NCBI GenBank assembly: GCA_933228895.1
Contig: OW121855.1
Coordinates: 71,572,698 to 71,636,697, forward strand
Source of the DNA: Platycnemis pennipes
Taxonomy: Eukaryota; Arthropoda; Insecta; Odonata; Platycnemididae
Reading direction: 5' to 3'
Length of the DNA: 64,000 bases
Shown here: positions 43,266-55,090 of the stretch, piece by piece
Numbering within the stretch: position 1 is the first letter of the stretch
Layout of the letters: each line of letters begins with the position of its first letter
Translations under genes and position numbers: made by a program
Notes under the pieces: generated by a model
What the model was told of the DNA's origin: nothing
Databases searched by the model: none
Seen by the model: the letters and a program-made list of their open reading frames with translations, nothing else

Positions 43266-43896
43266 ATAAACACTTATTTAGCCACAGCAAAGTCATCACC
43301 ACCACACTTATATTCGCCCAGAAATTCTGAAAGCGTGGTAAATATTGAGGAAAGTAAACTCTTAAAACTACGATCCGAAATTTTTTAATAATAATGATAG
43401 GTTTTAAATAAATAATAAGGCTTACTTTCATAGGGGAGGAGGATAAATAGCACGCTCTGTGGATTAGGCAAACGGCCACACTAAAGTAGGTGCAGACAGG
43501 CTCCGAGTCCAAATGGTGTCGTAAAGAATGGCCTTCTCCACCAATAATCAGAGTATATGGGCGCTAAAATCTAATTCTAAACGTGGATTTTTATGGCGAA
43601 TTTAGCACTCTGCGTTTCGTTCACGTCACGCTTAACCCACCTTTTACTTTACACAACTACGAATAATAAAACCAGTGCTTGCATACATTCTAAATAAGAT
43701 TTTACTGCCCGACGATCCATGACTTAAACACAACGAAAATGCTTAAGGCATCCTCACTCGTATAATCCAACAATATATACTAATCCAGTGATCAGCATTG
43801 CGTGGTTTCCAACGCTCTTCTTGCCGAAACACATCCTCTTTCTTCCCTCCCCGTTCACCCTCCCTTCAACCATCCACTTCACTCTATCCACTTGTC
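43266..43896. other. No recognised feature
   Basis: AT-rich DNA without identified domain or repeat. Confidence 0.4.
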
Positions 43897-43996
43897 CGGG
43901 TTGGTTATTCAGGGGAGAATACCGGCAGCTAAGGTTATTGTTTAGAATAAATAGGTAAATGAGTAGAGGCATAAATTTATCAGGGGACGATTGAAT
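43897..43996 (-). repeat. SINE 3' fragment
   Basis: GGGTTGGTTATTCAGGGGAG, ACCGGCAGCTAAGG and ATCAGGGGACG follow the SINE 3' region; an AACC tail unit remains at the left. Confidence 0.65.
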
Positions 43997-44014
43997 GGCA
44001 AATAGAATAGAATT

Positions 44015-44229
44015 TGTTGGTATAAGGACTTATAGCTAACCCAACCAACGGCATGTTTTTGCATGTATGTTTTGCTATTTTTATCTTTTTTTAAATAGCG
44101 TAGTTTTGAACAGTACCTATACAAGTACTAATCTTTTTTTTATGCATGATATGTAGTGCATGTATGGTGAGAGTTCACCCCCTGCCACACACCTTTATGG
44201 TGGCTTGCAGGGTATTATGTAGATGTAGA
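44015..44229 (+). mobile_element. LINE subfamily B 3' UTR
   Basis: TGTTGGTATAAGGACTTATAGC, CCAACCAACGGCATG, TTTTATCTTTTTTTAAATAG, a perfect hairpin (CCCTGC...GCAGGG, loop TTTAT) and TATGTAGATGTAG. It ends 27 bp before the inverted-end element copy 2. Confidence 0.85.
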
Positions 44230-44801
44230 AAATCTTTGTAGAAAACAGACGGCTCATAAGGAGGTTCCGCTGTGACTCCACGTGTAATAACCGTAAAAGA
44301 TCTGTTATTTAATGAATAAATTCCGATTCAGAAAAAATGCCAATATGAAAATTCATCTTTAGTCTGATAGTGCATAGTACACAATAACTGTATGAGTATG
44401 CTATTTTATAGAACGTCGAAGTAGCATTCCATTTTTATAACTTCTTTTAACTCACTTAGACTCTGGAACATGGCTGACGTTTTGTTGCCATGTGTCATTT
44501 CCCACAGTGAGAATACATGCTCATTCCTGCTATCTTGTATCCTAATATGGGTCATATATTTTGTCATTTAATTTTAAACCATTCGCTTGTAAAGAGTTCT
44601 CTTTGTTTAGGTTTTTTAATAATAATATTTTAGAAAAATATTCGGCATTACCGACGCTACTATTGATGCTACCACTTGGAAGCAATGGTATTAATAACAG
44701 CATGTCAATAACGAATGAGCATCTTTAAATTAACATAAAAAAGATAAGGACCTTGGTTATGTACAGCCATAAATTAAGTGAATAAACAGGTGTGGAATCA
44801 C

Positions 44802-45015
44802 GGATCTATCTTTCGCGTTATCGCAATCTTTATCGTTAATGCTTACCCCTAGTGAAGCGCAGGGTTAACAATAACCGTCTATAAAATGCGCTGCACTAAT
44901 TGTAATAAGCGATTTGAAGTGCTGTGCGAAAAATGAAGAACGGAGATGACGTTCTCTCTGACATAAGTTAAATCAAAAAATAACGATAACGCTAGCGCAC
45001 GCGTTATGGAGATCC
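44802..45015. repeat. Inserted block with inverted GGATCT ends
   Basis: Absent from the paralogous site near 32,410. It begins GGATCTATC...GCGTTATCG and ends GCGCACGCGTTATGGAGATCC, so ends and nearby CGTTATCG words are inverted repeats. Family unknown; probably a small inverted-end element nested in the larger one. Confidence 0.45.
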
Positions 45016-45130
45016 ATGATCGAGGCTCGTAAACATGGAACGTCTCCAGTACCTATGCCAATGCTAGCAACATACTGTAGCACCACTTTCATGAAACTAC
45101 GTGTTTTCTGCTTTTTTCAAGCAAATATTT

Positions 45131-45256
45131 ATAGCGACGTCGCTCTTTGATCCTTCGATATCGGCTCTTCCTATCATTGCGAAGCAGAATCCGCCAAGCG
45201 TTGGATTGTTCACCCACCAATAGGGTACGTGAGCTGGGTTGAGACAGTTAGTATTA
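45131..45256 (+). pseudogene. 28S rRNA gene fragment
   Basis: About 126 bp match the conserved domain V part of animal large-subunit rRNA: ATAGCGACGTCGCT, TTGATCCTTCGAT, TCGGCTCTTCCTATCATTG, CGAAGCAGAATCCGCC, AAGCGTTGGATTGTTCACCC, TAGGGTACGTGAGCTGGGTT, GAGACAGTTAG. A few substitutions and a short deletion between GGGTT and GAGACAG show that it is not functional. It lies inside the inverted-end element and is missing from its paralogue. It could be retro-inserted or derive from an rRNA-headed SINE. Confidence 0.9.
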
Positions 45257-45559
45257 ATTAAACAAATGAGGTAAGGCCAACACATTTTTAAACTGTAAAA
45301 ATATATTTAAAAGTGCGCACCTTATATTAGTTTTACGTCAAAACGATATTTCGCTTTACATTATTAATCTGAAAATTTTGCTACAACAGCCATATAACCA
45401 AGTACTAATTTGTTGATTTTCAACGTCTTTGTTCTTCAAATATTTCAAGGAAAGGCCAAATAATGTTATTTCGAATAGAAATTAGGGAAAAAAATAATAT
45501 ATCCTGAAATTATACAAAAATTACATTTACTTCATATTTTAGTGGATTTTACCTCCTTA

Positions 45560-45740
45560 GCAAGAGAACTCGGGTTAACGTCCCATCCGACGGACAGTGT
45601 ACTGCACTTGAGGTGCTCTCTACTTAGCACTAATGTGGGGTTCGGTATAACATTTAAAAATATCGGCCGCTGCCCGGATACAAGCTCGGGCCCTCGGGGT
45701 GGGAAGCCAGAATTATATCCACCAAATCTGCCCGATCCTC
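45560..45740 (-). mobile_element. SINE, head part
   Basis: GGGTTAACGTCCCATCCGACGG, CACTTGAGGTGCTC, CACTAATGTGGGG, then TCGGGCCCTCGGGGTGGG and TCCACCAAATCTGCCCGATCC of the head. The 3' half is missing, cut exactly at the inverted-end element. Confidence 0.75.
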
Positions 45741-45984
45741 TTCCACAAGTCTTGCAACTTCAAGAAATCCTCTTTGTGGCATTAAGAAAGAAGATGAAAT
45801 AAATTTATTTTTTAGGCTACCATATGAGTACCAATCACCATATTACCTTTTTTGGTGAGTTTTTGAGAAGAATTTCTTTGCCAATTTTCAAGGTAATTCC
45901 CCCCGGTCAACCTAGGTCATTTGCGGCCAGATATGTCACGGCATTATTATTCAGTTATGCATGCTGTACAGCACGACGTTTACA

Positions 45985-46062
45985 GTAGTGATAGACTATA
46001 GGTGAGTGGATATAGACGTCAAACCAATCTTAGGATCAATAACTATGATGATGATGAATTGC
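45985..46062 (+). repeat. Family E (RTE-like) extreme 3' end
   Basis: GTGAGTGGAT...CAAACCAATCTTAG reads EW..SNQS-stop, followed by ATGATGATGATGAA. Confidence 0.6.
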
Positions 46063-46847
46063 TAACACATTCCTTACTTGTGAGACGATGCAATTTAATC
46101 GAAACCCATAAGTTCCTCCTCACTTATCAAGCACCATCCCTCACCCAAATTTAATTCCGACCCATCCCTGTCCAACAGGCGTACAACCCAGGATTCCCCT
46201 CCCCTTCCCTTTCCCTTCTCGGACTCCTCACCAATTCAGGGGTCTCGAATCCCTCGGCCGAACCCTTTCGCTCGTATTTCGACACGAACAAGAACTTTCC
46301 AGCGGAAATCCCGAAGCCACAATTGAACACCACTGCTCCTTCCTCACTCATTCACTTCCCCTCTCCCTGCCGCCTCTCAAAGCCGGGCTCGCGAGACGAG
46401 AGACCCTTCCCAAACTCCGTGACCTTTAACCTCCGAGTCTGGGAAGAGCCTCTTACATGTTCTTCCACGTCCCACGCCTCACCCGTTTTGAGGCAGCCCT
46501 CCGCCGTTGCCGGCGCCTGAATTAGAGTATCTTCCCTCTTCCTCTCTCTCTCTCTACCTTACTATCCTTCTCTTCTTATCTCTTTCTCTCTCTCCCTCTG
46601 ACCCTCGTTAAGAATGCAACACACGTAGTTCGCATCGGAAAAGGGAAGGAAAAAAAATATTTTCCTCGTGTTTCTCGCCCACAAAAGTTTTGCTTGATTA
46701 ACAAGGTATGAATAACTGTCCAATAAAGCTCATCAGTAATGAAAACAGTGCACATCGATGGTCGAAAAAATTAAGTTGAGAGAAATCCTTCCTCTTGTAC
46801 GTTTTAAACTGACCATTAAGGGAATATTACGAGGTTTATACTTAAAT
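46063..46847. other. Pyrimidine-rich DNA with TC microsatellite
   Basis: TCCCTTTCCC tracts, and at 46,536-46,600 a run of CTCTCTCTCT units. No domain in the open frames. Confidence 0.5.
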
Positions 46848-47050
46848 CGTCATCAGTTCTAGGATTGGCCTTGATTTATCTCCTCATTACATTCTTCTAC
46901 CGGCTCATATATATTTTTTGGCTTATTGGCATGCTTCTTCTTGTACGTCCTTCATTACATTCTCGTTAACCTCATCTGAAGTATTCTTCCTTTGCAACTA
47001 CCTTATTACGTTTTCCAGGTAGCTTTAACGAGACCGATTTCTTCATAAGA
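46848..47050 (-). mobile_element. Family E (RTE-like) 3' end, decayed
   Basis: The minus strand reads KNVMRR.IKANPRTDD and a CGATTT-side tail. Spacing follows the copy at 36,172, with stops. Confidence 0.55.
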
Positions 47051-47951
47051 TCTTTGATTTTATATATGACTCATATAAGCTGTCCGTTCCTCCCTTCAAA
47101 ACTTTTGTACAAATTCTCCTTCTCTCATCGAGGAGTAATAAACACATTCCGGTACATAAGCATATTGTAAAAGGACTTCGATTTTTTCTCAATATGAGCC
47201 AACGGTGTTCAAGCTCTTTTTATTACGAAACGGAACGAGATGCATCTTAAAAAATGTTTGTGTTTTAATGGCTCTTTAAGTATTTTGTACTAAAACCTGC
47301 TGAAGACGATTTAATTCATCGGAGAGTAAGAAGGTAGCTAAAATTGATACACCCTGGCCACGTGGAACTTGTTTTTATGGTAATGTAGCTCAGATCCAAT
47401 TCAGTTGTAGACAGAATGTTCGATACACCATACACTCGTCTATCCTCTAAACACGAGTCAAAAAGTAGTACGTTACTAGTATTCCACACTGTTAATGTTT
47501 GCAATTTTTATAGAAATGGTCGTATTCAAGTTACAAATGGATCAAGCCATGGAGTAATCATGGTAACAGTACATTTTTGATTCCCTTCCTGGGTCACTGA
47601 CGCTCAGAGAAGTTCTTCTACACCAAAAATATTGCGTCTTATTTTATATTTCAAAATTAATTCACATATCTTTGAAATTACCTATAAAAATATTTCAATA
47701 AACAGTCATGAGGGTAGGATCTGGCCATTTTTGCATATTAAGTGGACAATTCCCATCATTCTTTTGAGATAGTACATTTAGAATAGCTAAGGACTCTGAG
47801 TAAGCAGCGAGAAGAGAAAAAAAATATTTTGTGGCATAAAGGGAGACGGGACGCTAATCGTAAGGGAGGAATAGTGTAAAGAAGGATCTGTCTATAAAGT
47901 TGCAGATCTAGAATACCAGGAATCTACCCAATTGGAAGAAAAGTTAACAAT
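47051..47951. other. No recognised feature
   Basis: AT-rich; no repeat or domain. Confidence 0.4.
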
Positions 47952-48198
47952 ACATCAACTTTTGCACTCAATACTTTTTGGCGTGACTATGTGGAAATTC
48001 AAGATCAAATAAAGAATCCAACACCTATATTTATTTCCACTTAGCTTCGTTTGGCACAACTAGTTTCAACGCATCGGCGTCATCATCAGGTACCTCGTGA
48101 CCTGATGATGACGCCGATGCGTTGAAACTAGTTGTGACAAATAAAATTTAGGTGGAAATAAATATAGTTGTTGGATTCTTTATTTGACATCAACTTTT
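47952..48198. mobile_element. Short Penelope-like palindromic insertion with 12-bp duplication (copy 3)
   Basis: ACATCAACTTTT occurs at 47,952-47,963 and 48,187-48,198, enclosing 223 bp. A unique left part of about 40 bp (with GGCGTGACTATGTGGAAA, like copy 2) is followed by an inverted repeat, 48,004-48,091 against 48,100-48,188, around an 8-bp spacer. The inner 40 bp of each arm match perfectly and hold the CTGATGATG-ACGC-loop-GCGT-TGAAAC motif in both orientations. Perfect inner arms suggest recent origin or gene conversion. Confidence 0.75.
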
Positions 48199-50562
48199 AG
48201 TAATTATCTCAAGTTCCTTTAGTATTGTGAATGTGCCAAGGTGAACATAAGGTAGCATAGTAATTACAATGCAATATATATAGCATATTAATTATAATAT
48301 TAGTCCTCTCGGTCTTGGAATCGAGTCAGTAGAACAGCTGCAGCCGACGTTTCCATAGGCGACTCTTATCATCCCTCGAATCATACCCGGAATCAGCATC
48401 ATGCACCGAGAAAGCTTGAAATCGTTCATTAATTTTAGATTATATTTTAAGCCCCAAGTTTTTCTAACCCTTGACGCATCGATATGTTCCCTGGCATTGT
48501 CTTTTGATAATACCTCACTCGTTGGATTACGAAAGAATGTGCTCTCTCTTAATCATGACCCGCAGAAGCATTTCCTTTCATACTTAATCCACCATTCTCC
48601 TCGTATACATCTCGTAGAATTTCTAGCACCAAAATAAGATGGTGATCCTCCTGTGTAAACAATGGAATTTCTCCTAATCCAGATCCTTCACCCTTTCCCG
48701 CTTTCTTTTCTGCGTCCCGAGTATCTTCTCCTCCCCCACCTTAGCTACCCAACCGCCCCAATATCGCCGCAGCCCCGCCCACAAAGCTCCCTGCATATTT
48801 TCCCTCGTATTCTCTCCGCACCCCTTCGCCCACCCGCTCGTTCCTTAATCATCCCTACGCCTTGCCGCTAAACCTCCCTCCTGAAGTCATCCCGGCCGCA
48901 CATGTCGACGCCAGTGAGGCCTCCTCGCCGAGTCACCGTGCACCTTGATTAACAGACTTGTTCACGGGCTCGGGTCTCACTTGAACGTGAAGGACATCTT
49001 CGCTGCGGAAGGGGGAGAGGGAGAAGGGGGGATAGACACGCGCATAATTTTCGGCAGTGACCCATATTCCGTGCAATAGAATGAGCGCAACGCCGTGCTT
49101 CACTTCCTTTCCCTCGTCTTTAAAAAAAAATATTTTCCCTTAGAAATTTTATGCGTCACCCTTCTCGAGACCCGAAATTCTCAAAGGGACCTCAATCCGT
49201 CCCCACGTTCCTCGTTCTTGCTTTAGTTCCCGTGAAATGATGACGTGCCCGGCGTAGTTACTATTTGATGTTTAAAGTTGAAGATTTATGTCGCACAAAA
49301 GAGTATGGCCACTCCTGAAAACATTAAAGATAGAGCATGTGAAACGATATTAGCGCTATTGGTGTCCTGTGCTAGCTTGATACACAGAATTAAAATAAAC
49401 AAATGTGTTCGACAGAGAGAGGCAATGGATTAGACTGATTCACAGCATATGTCCGTGATGGAGTTTCACAGAAATATAGTATAAATTAGACTTCACTTAC
49501 GAACTCACGCGAGTTGAATAACACTCTGTGACATAAGGTCAAGCTTAAAATCCCGAATTTTTACTGGAAGAATTATACGTTTATCAAGGGTCATTTTAGC
49601 GTCTGAAATCAGTCTTCTGAGAATTTACCAAAAGACGACTTAACAAGCCGAAAATTATGTACCACATACCAAGGTATGTGTTTAAATATAATGTTTTAAA
49701 AAGTAAAATTTTCTTCCTCAAATGTCTATTTCCCTAGTATATTTAATTTTCATTAAACATCCGGATTTACCTATTCAAAACATTCCATTGCGATCTAAAA
49801 ATAGCTTATACGCGCAAGGTCCCAGTGCCTCCGGAAATATATATTCTGCAAGATTTTAAAACCAAGGATATACTTGGAATAAATATATGAGGATTACATC
49901 AGTTCACATAACATAAAAAGATATTTTATCATTTGCTCTCTGATTTAATCGCAATTATACATTTTCTGACTTTCTATTGATCGATGACAACATTTTAACA
50001 ATCATTCTCTCATTTTCTTTACAGGTAAGAATGAGATGGGATCCAACCAATCTCCAATACCTTACTCGTCAGCTTTTACTATCAGCGTTTGGTGATGCCA
50101 GCTAAAACTGAGGAACCTGCGAACACCATTCCACAGATAAGACGTAAGACAGCGAATTAAAATTTAATGAATGTCCATTTTTCTTATTCTGAGCGTGATA
50201 ACACCCTACATTTACCGTCGTTGTTTCCAATTACTTATTTTCATCATCTTATAGCAATTTTGAAAGCAGCATTTCATAGTACTCTTAGAATTTATGCATC
50301 AATTCTGGTAAATTTCTCAAAGCATCTCTCATTGAAAGAGAAGTACCGCGGACTTAAATTCGATTTTTTTTACTTTAAGCCTATAATTGCTAATAATAAT
50401 AATAAGCCTATAATTTTTTTACTATAATTGCAGAAAGGTCATTGAGGGTATTTTGGAAGAGACTCTGAGCAAATTATTGGATAGCTGGAATGTAGCACTT
50501 AGTACCACCTGGCAAAACATATATGATATTTATAAGAGCTGTTTTTAAACAGAAATGCGAAG
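48199..50562. other. No recognised gene; GC-rich patch 48,660-49,230
   Basis: The GC-rich part contains CGAGTCACCGTGCACC and GAACGTGAAGGACATC but no open frame with a recognisable domain. It might be a regulatory or single-exon region of a host gene, which cannot be shown from sequence alone. Confidence 0.35.
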
Positions 50563-50593
50563 TACCAGCATTGATAAAATATCAATGCTGGTA
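50563..50593. repeat. Perfect 14-bp hairpin
   Basis: TACCAGCATTGATA and TATCAATGCTGGTA around AAA. It has no U-run or gene context. Confidence 0.8.
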
Positions 50594-52061
50594 TCTAACT
50601 TATATAAAACAATGCAAGATACCTGCAACCGCTCCTTATAACTCTCAATAAAATGTTTAATCACTTAAATATTTAGGGATTTTTTTAACTTCAAGCTAGT
50701 TTTTTCATTTCCTGTTTGATAAAAAAGTTACTTTATCGTCACTGATCACTGAAAAACTTTTCTTTGCGGTTAATTACATAAATTATGTGTAATATTTTAT
50801 AATTTAAAAAAATAGCTAAATCAAATACAAAATTTCTTCTGGTATAATATGGGTGGAATTTTTATCTTGCCTATCTTGATCTCACATTTATTTATTACGA
50901 GGTACCAAATACTCTTGTCTATATTCGAAAGACGTAGATTTTAATATCTTTTAAGCAACTACTTAAATATTTTCGATAATGAATATAGCCACGACAAGTA
51001 TTTTCCACACATGGTAGAAAATATTAATACAATCATTGGTCCGCTTTGAACAATAGAAGTTTTGACTTTTATATAAATAAATACGTTCACGCTCATTTCA
51101 TGAAAGAGAAAAATACTCTGGGTGACAGGATAAAATGTCTCATTTCCCTGAGTGAAGATTAGATGTCTAAACCTTTTCATTATTGTATGAAATTTTCACG
51201 TTTGAAAATTCACGTTATGCATTGAAAAAGCAGATGGCTTTTATAATTATATAGATATTATTTTTTTCATTTTCATGATGACAAATTTGACGTGCAAAAT
51301 CCATTCGTTATGACCTAAAATTATATGCCGCAGAAATATTTTTAGATATCAAATACGGATATCAACTTAAGTAACTCATCATTGTCAATAGTTTTGTCAA
51401 TAAATGTTCTCAAGAGCTCATATACCATTTGGACTTAAACGCTTGCTCATTTGCGAAAAGTACCTACTCGAAAAGTAATTCAAAAGCCATGACCCCTGGT
51501 TTGGAGTAATTTGACGTGATCCTCGAAAACTTGAACCGGCACATGCAATCGGAAAAAAGACACACCATTCGGAATGTTTCCAAACGGGTTAGGCCGTTTC
51601 GCAAAAGGATCATTTAGGAAAAATCGCTATCAGCACATGGTAGCATTCCCAAAGGGAGAGTCGGAGGCCCAACCCAGCGTACTTTCCCCAACCTCAGCAA
51701 ATTTGCTCGGACGGACTGAAACTTAGCTAGAGATAGCTAGCAAAGTTATTGGTAGTTCAAAAGGTGTCCTCGCCTTTGCTGAGCAAGCAAATAAACAAAA
51801 AAATACCAGAGAGTTTCAGACTTTTTCCATCGTTACATGCACAGAAGACCAGGATGGCATTGGGTGTTTACACCCAAAAATTATAAGTGAGGAAGAAGCA
51901 TAGAAATTTGAAGTTCTTGCTAGCTTTCAGGGTAGCTGTTAGATAAAGAAATGTGATGGTTTGTCCAACAGGCATAACAGATTTGCATTTTCAATGAAAT
52001 TTTTGAAGAGTATTTATTTTTCGTGAGAGTAGGAGTTGGATTAAAGTCAGTAGAATAAAGG
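50594..52061. other. AT-rich DNA, nothing recognised
   Basis: No family or domain visible. Confidence 0.4.
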
Positions 52062-52226
52062 TAGCTGGGTTGGTTTGGTTTCCGAGCGTATTGGCCTACC
52101 ATCCAAAATGTCCGGTTTCTAATAATAGCAGTGGTAGATTTTCTTCAGTGGTAGTACTAGACTCTTCACTTTGTGCTGTGTGAAGTTCAGTATTCCAGAC
52201 AACGGATGGGACGTAACGCAATGGAC
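52062..52226 (+). mobile_element. SINE, plus strand, first of a pair
   Basis: Head TGGGTTGGTTTGGTTTCC...GTATTGGCCTACCATCC, decayed B box, CAGTGGTAGATTTTCTTC, then TTCCAGACAACGGATGGGACG of the body. Confidence 0.65.
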
Positions 52227-52271
52227 ATCTAAGCACCTCAATTATATAAACCTATATATAAACTCATTCTA

Positions 52272-52350
52272 TAATTGGTACCCCACGTACTGGCCTACCA
52301 TCCAGAATGACCGGGTTCTAGCAATAGCAGTGGTAGATTTTCTTCAAGGC
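52272..52350 (+). repeat. SINE head, second of a pair
   Basis: GTACTGGCCTACCATCC, CCGGGTTCTAGCAATAG and CAGTGGTAGATTTTCTTC repeat the head 215 bp upstream nearly exactly, so the pair is a duplication or two insertions of one subfamily. Confidence 0.6.
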
Positions 52351-55029
52351 AAATATTAAAGGCATGGGTACGGAGGAGTCCTTGATAGCTTGGGATTTGT
52401 AAATATATATTCTTGCTTCAATAGAGATTACAGATCCGCTATTCATGCTTAAAATATATTAATAGAATAAAAAAGAATATTTTCGAGCGAATTGGAGGAA
52501 CACAAAGGGTGAACGTTCCCGTCAAAGATGACCTCGATGGCTGATAGTATTCCGGAGGAAGAGGTAACGAAAACTCGGCATTGTTTCAATTTGGCTCGTT
52601 CATGGGCAAGAATATATTTTATCCTGCCTCGGGAATCACTTTCAGATCAAAGACGAAGCTCGGACAAAAGAATAGTAATTTCCGGACCAGGGTATTGAGG
52701 CCCGGAATCGGATGTCGATCATTCATATCAGTGGTCCCAAAAGAGGATGACCTTAATTTATTTAACTTCCTCGTGAAATGGTGATGGTGGCAAACAAAAA
52801 AATCTCCTGCGGAAACGACCGCAATTCCTCTATGGCGATGCAGCCGGTATTATTGGAAAATGATCTCAAACTTTGACTTAATCTCAAAAGAGGATAATAT
52901 TCGAGTATGACTTCGGTTTTTTCATAGATTTATTTTACATACGGGGTGACACATGGAGTTGATGAAAAAAAGCCAGCACTCGTATGTATTTGGCTTTGAA
53001 AGAGCTCCTGATTTGAAGCACGTAGGGTAATGATAAAATATTTATTTAGGATAGCGAGGTAAAAATACCGCACACGATTCATCCCATAGCACTGAAAAAA
53101 AACTCGTGCTTCCCTCTTCTCTTCTGTTTTCCAGCCAAGTTTTCAGCTGCAAAAGGAGCGTTGAAAAACGTACGAAATTATATCAATGGAGGCTGCAATT
53201 TTTTAATCACCGAATCGCTGAACATCAACAAGAAGAGCCAATTGAAAGGTAAAATATTAGCGTGTTCAATGCGTTTTCAAAATTTTATGAATCCAAAAGT
53301 ATACAAGGATAGATGATTGATTTTCTATTTGAGAGATTTAAATACAATCCTGAGCATGAAAACAGTAATTAGTGAAATGAGCAAGACGAGTTTCATGTTT
53401 TAAATTAATGCTGAACTAATCCCAACATGACATCTCACGAAAAGGCATCAAAAAGACCACAAAGCTATATTCAGCTTGGTAATGAATTTAGAAAATAGTT
53501 CAATGACTATCCAACATCTCTTTTAAAATGGTTATTAATTCTTGAGATGAAAACAAAAAATAACCCTGCACACACTTATAATTAAAAAGAAATACCAGTC
53601 AACCAAAGTTACAGTCGGTGAATTAGAAATTTATTAGTAAATATTAGCAATAATTCCCATAAGAGACCAGAGTGGAACGAGAAAGTAATGGCCACCTAAA
53701 GGCCATTATGAGAGATGTCCTCTGAACTTCTCAAGATTCTTGCCAACTCTGGCATATAGATTAAATGTTTTTTTCGTATAGATTCTATAGAGGCCTCCCA
53801 TAAAGCATCACATCACTACAGCAAAACTCACTCTACCCCAATCATGTCCAGCACGTCACAATTAGTATTCATTTTCGTCCATAGTACCTTCTCTATTTCC
53901 TCGCTTCACAAACCATCTTCTTCCCCTAAGACATGATTCGCACCCATTTCATAAAACGCTCCTTTTTAAACTTCTTACTAATATTTTTCAAACATGTTTA
54001 CCTGAGGTTCTTCCTATACAAGGATCGATAGACTGATATAATAAGTAGCTCCATCCATTCGTATATCCCATGCATTCCCTATGATTTATAATTCTCCAAG
54101 AAAGGACCAGTCTCTTGCGAAAGATGAGTGTATCTATCTGTGGAGCATGTGGAGCAAATGCGAACCGCTCACTCAGACTCATCGGCAACAAAAAGGCCAC
54201 CAAAATATTCTCCTTGTGTGATAACTCAAAGCCCAGTAGCAATTAAACACACAAAGGTTCTGATAATTGCCTATTTAGAACCTCAGGATAGTAGCATCTC
54301 GAAATTACATAATAGCATATCTCCCGCAAGTAGATCGGACGGAGTCCGATACGAGCGGACAAAAACTATGGCGAATTAAATACTGATATCACTTTGTAGC
54401 GAATAGAAATTCAGCTATTTACTGAATAAAATATTTACATAGGCACGAATGGACGTTTCGCAGCGCCAAATAGACCATTATATATAGAAACCAAAAGGAA
54501 AAGGGCAGGTGAGTATAGGGGAAAGTTATTTGCAGGCAGCATTTCTTTGCACGTTCTTTTGGGCGCTGAATGGAGCGGCAGAGGCGTTCTCAAAAAGTCG
54601 AATGAGCATTGTAAATGGTGATTAGAAAATTTCAAAATTTTCCTCGTAAAAATGTACTGCAAAAATATATGCGTGTTATAATCGAAAAATTGAGGCATCA
54701 AAGACATCACGTTCATTGGATAGAGAGTTGACTTACACTGGCTTGATGGTAGGGTGGGTGACGAGTGGCTAACAGCTGATTCTGCATCTGCACATTTGCG
54801 CGACCTGCTTCGCCTTGCCCTCTTCTCTTGTTCTGCTCGTCGGGGCTCATATCATTGCTGCACGGTGGGCCTAGAAACTTCTAAATTCGGTGTTCATACT
54901 TTGTTTATTTGCTCATCAATTCATTTATTAACAAGTTTACCTTGTAGTTCAAAATACAGCTCTGACAACCAATTATTCATTCAAATCATGGTTTTTATGG
55001 GTCTAGTAAAAACGGGAAAAACTAAAATT
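52351..55029. other. Long stretch without recognised features
   Basis: AT-rich DNA. The open frame at 54,754-55,119 (121 codons) runs into the C-rich repeat-like stretch and shows no domain. Confidence 0.4.
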
Positions 55030-55090
55030 TGGGGACCTATGCTGAATTCGGGGCCTGGGGAGGACCGCCCCCCCTCGCTACGCCTCTGTC
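55030..55090. repeat. C-rich repeat-like patch
   Basis: GGGGCCTGGGGAGGACCGCC followed by CCCCCTCGCTACGCC recalls the G/C-run plus CTACG layout at 31,000-31,270. Confidence 0.35.

Larger units (their letters stand above)
44257..45559. mobile_element. Non-coding element with inverted ends, copy 2
   Basis: The left end TAAGGAGGTTCCGCTG is followed by a 1.3-kb interior homologous to 31,816-32,837 in the same orientation. The right end ACCTCCTTA is the inverse of TAAGGAGGT. Two blocks are present only here: 44,802-45,015 and the 28S rRNA piece at 45,131-45,256. Without them the length is close to that of copy 1. No protein-coding frame is credible. A SINE fragment abuts its right end. Confidence 0.6.

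Noticed and set aside
45131..45256. A functional rRNA gene
   Set aside because: Only about 126 bp with substitutions and a deletion, and no flanking 28S sequence.
48063..48128. A complete hammerhead ribozyme
   Set aside because: Core-like CTGATGA and GAAAC are present, but I cannot find convincing stems I and III with a cleavage site, so only a motif is claimed.
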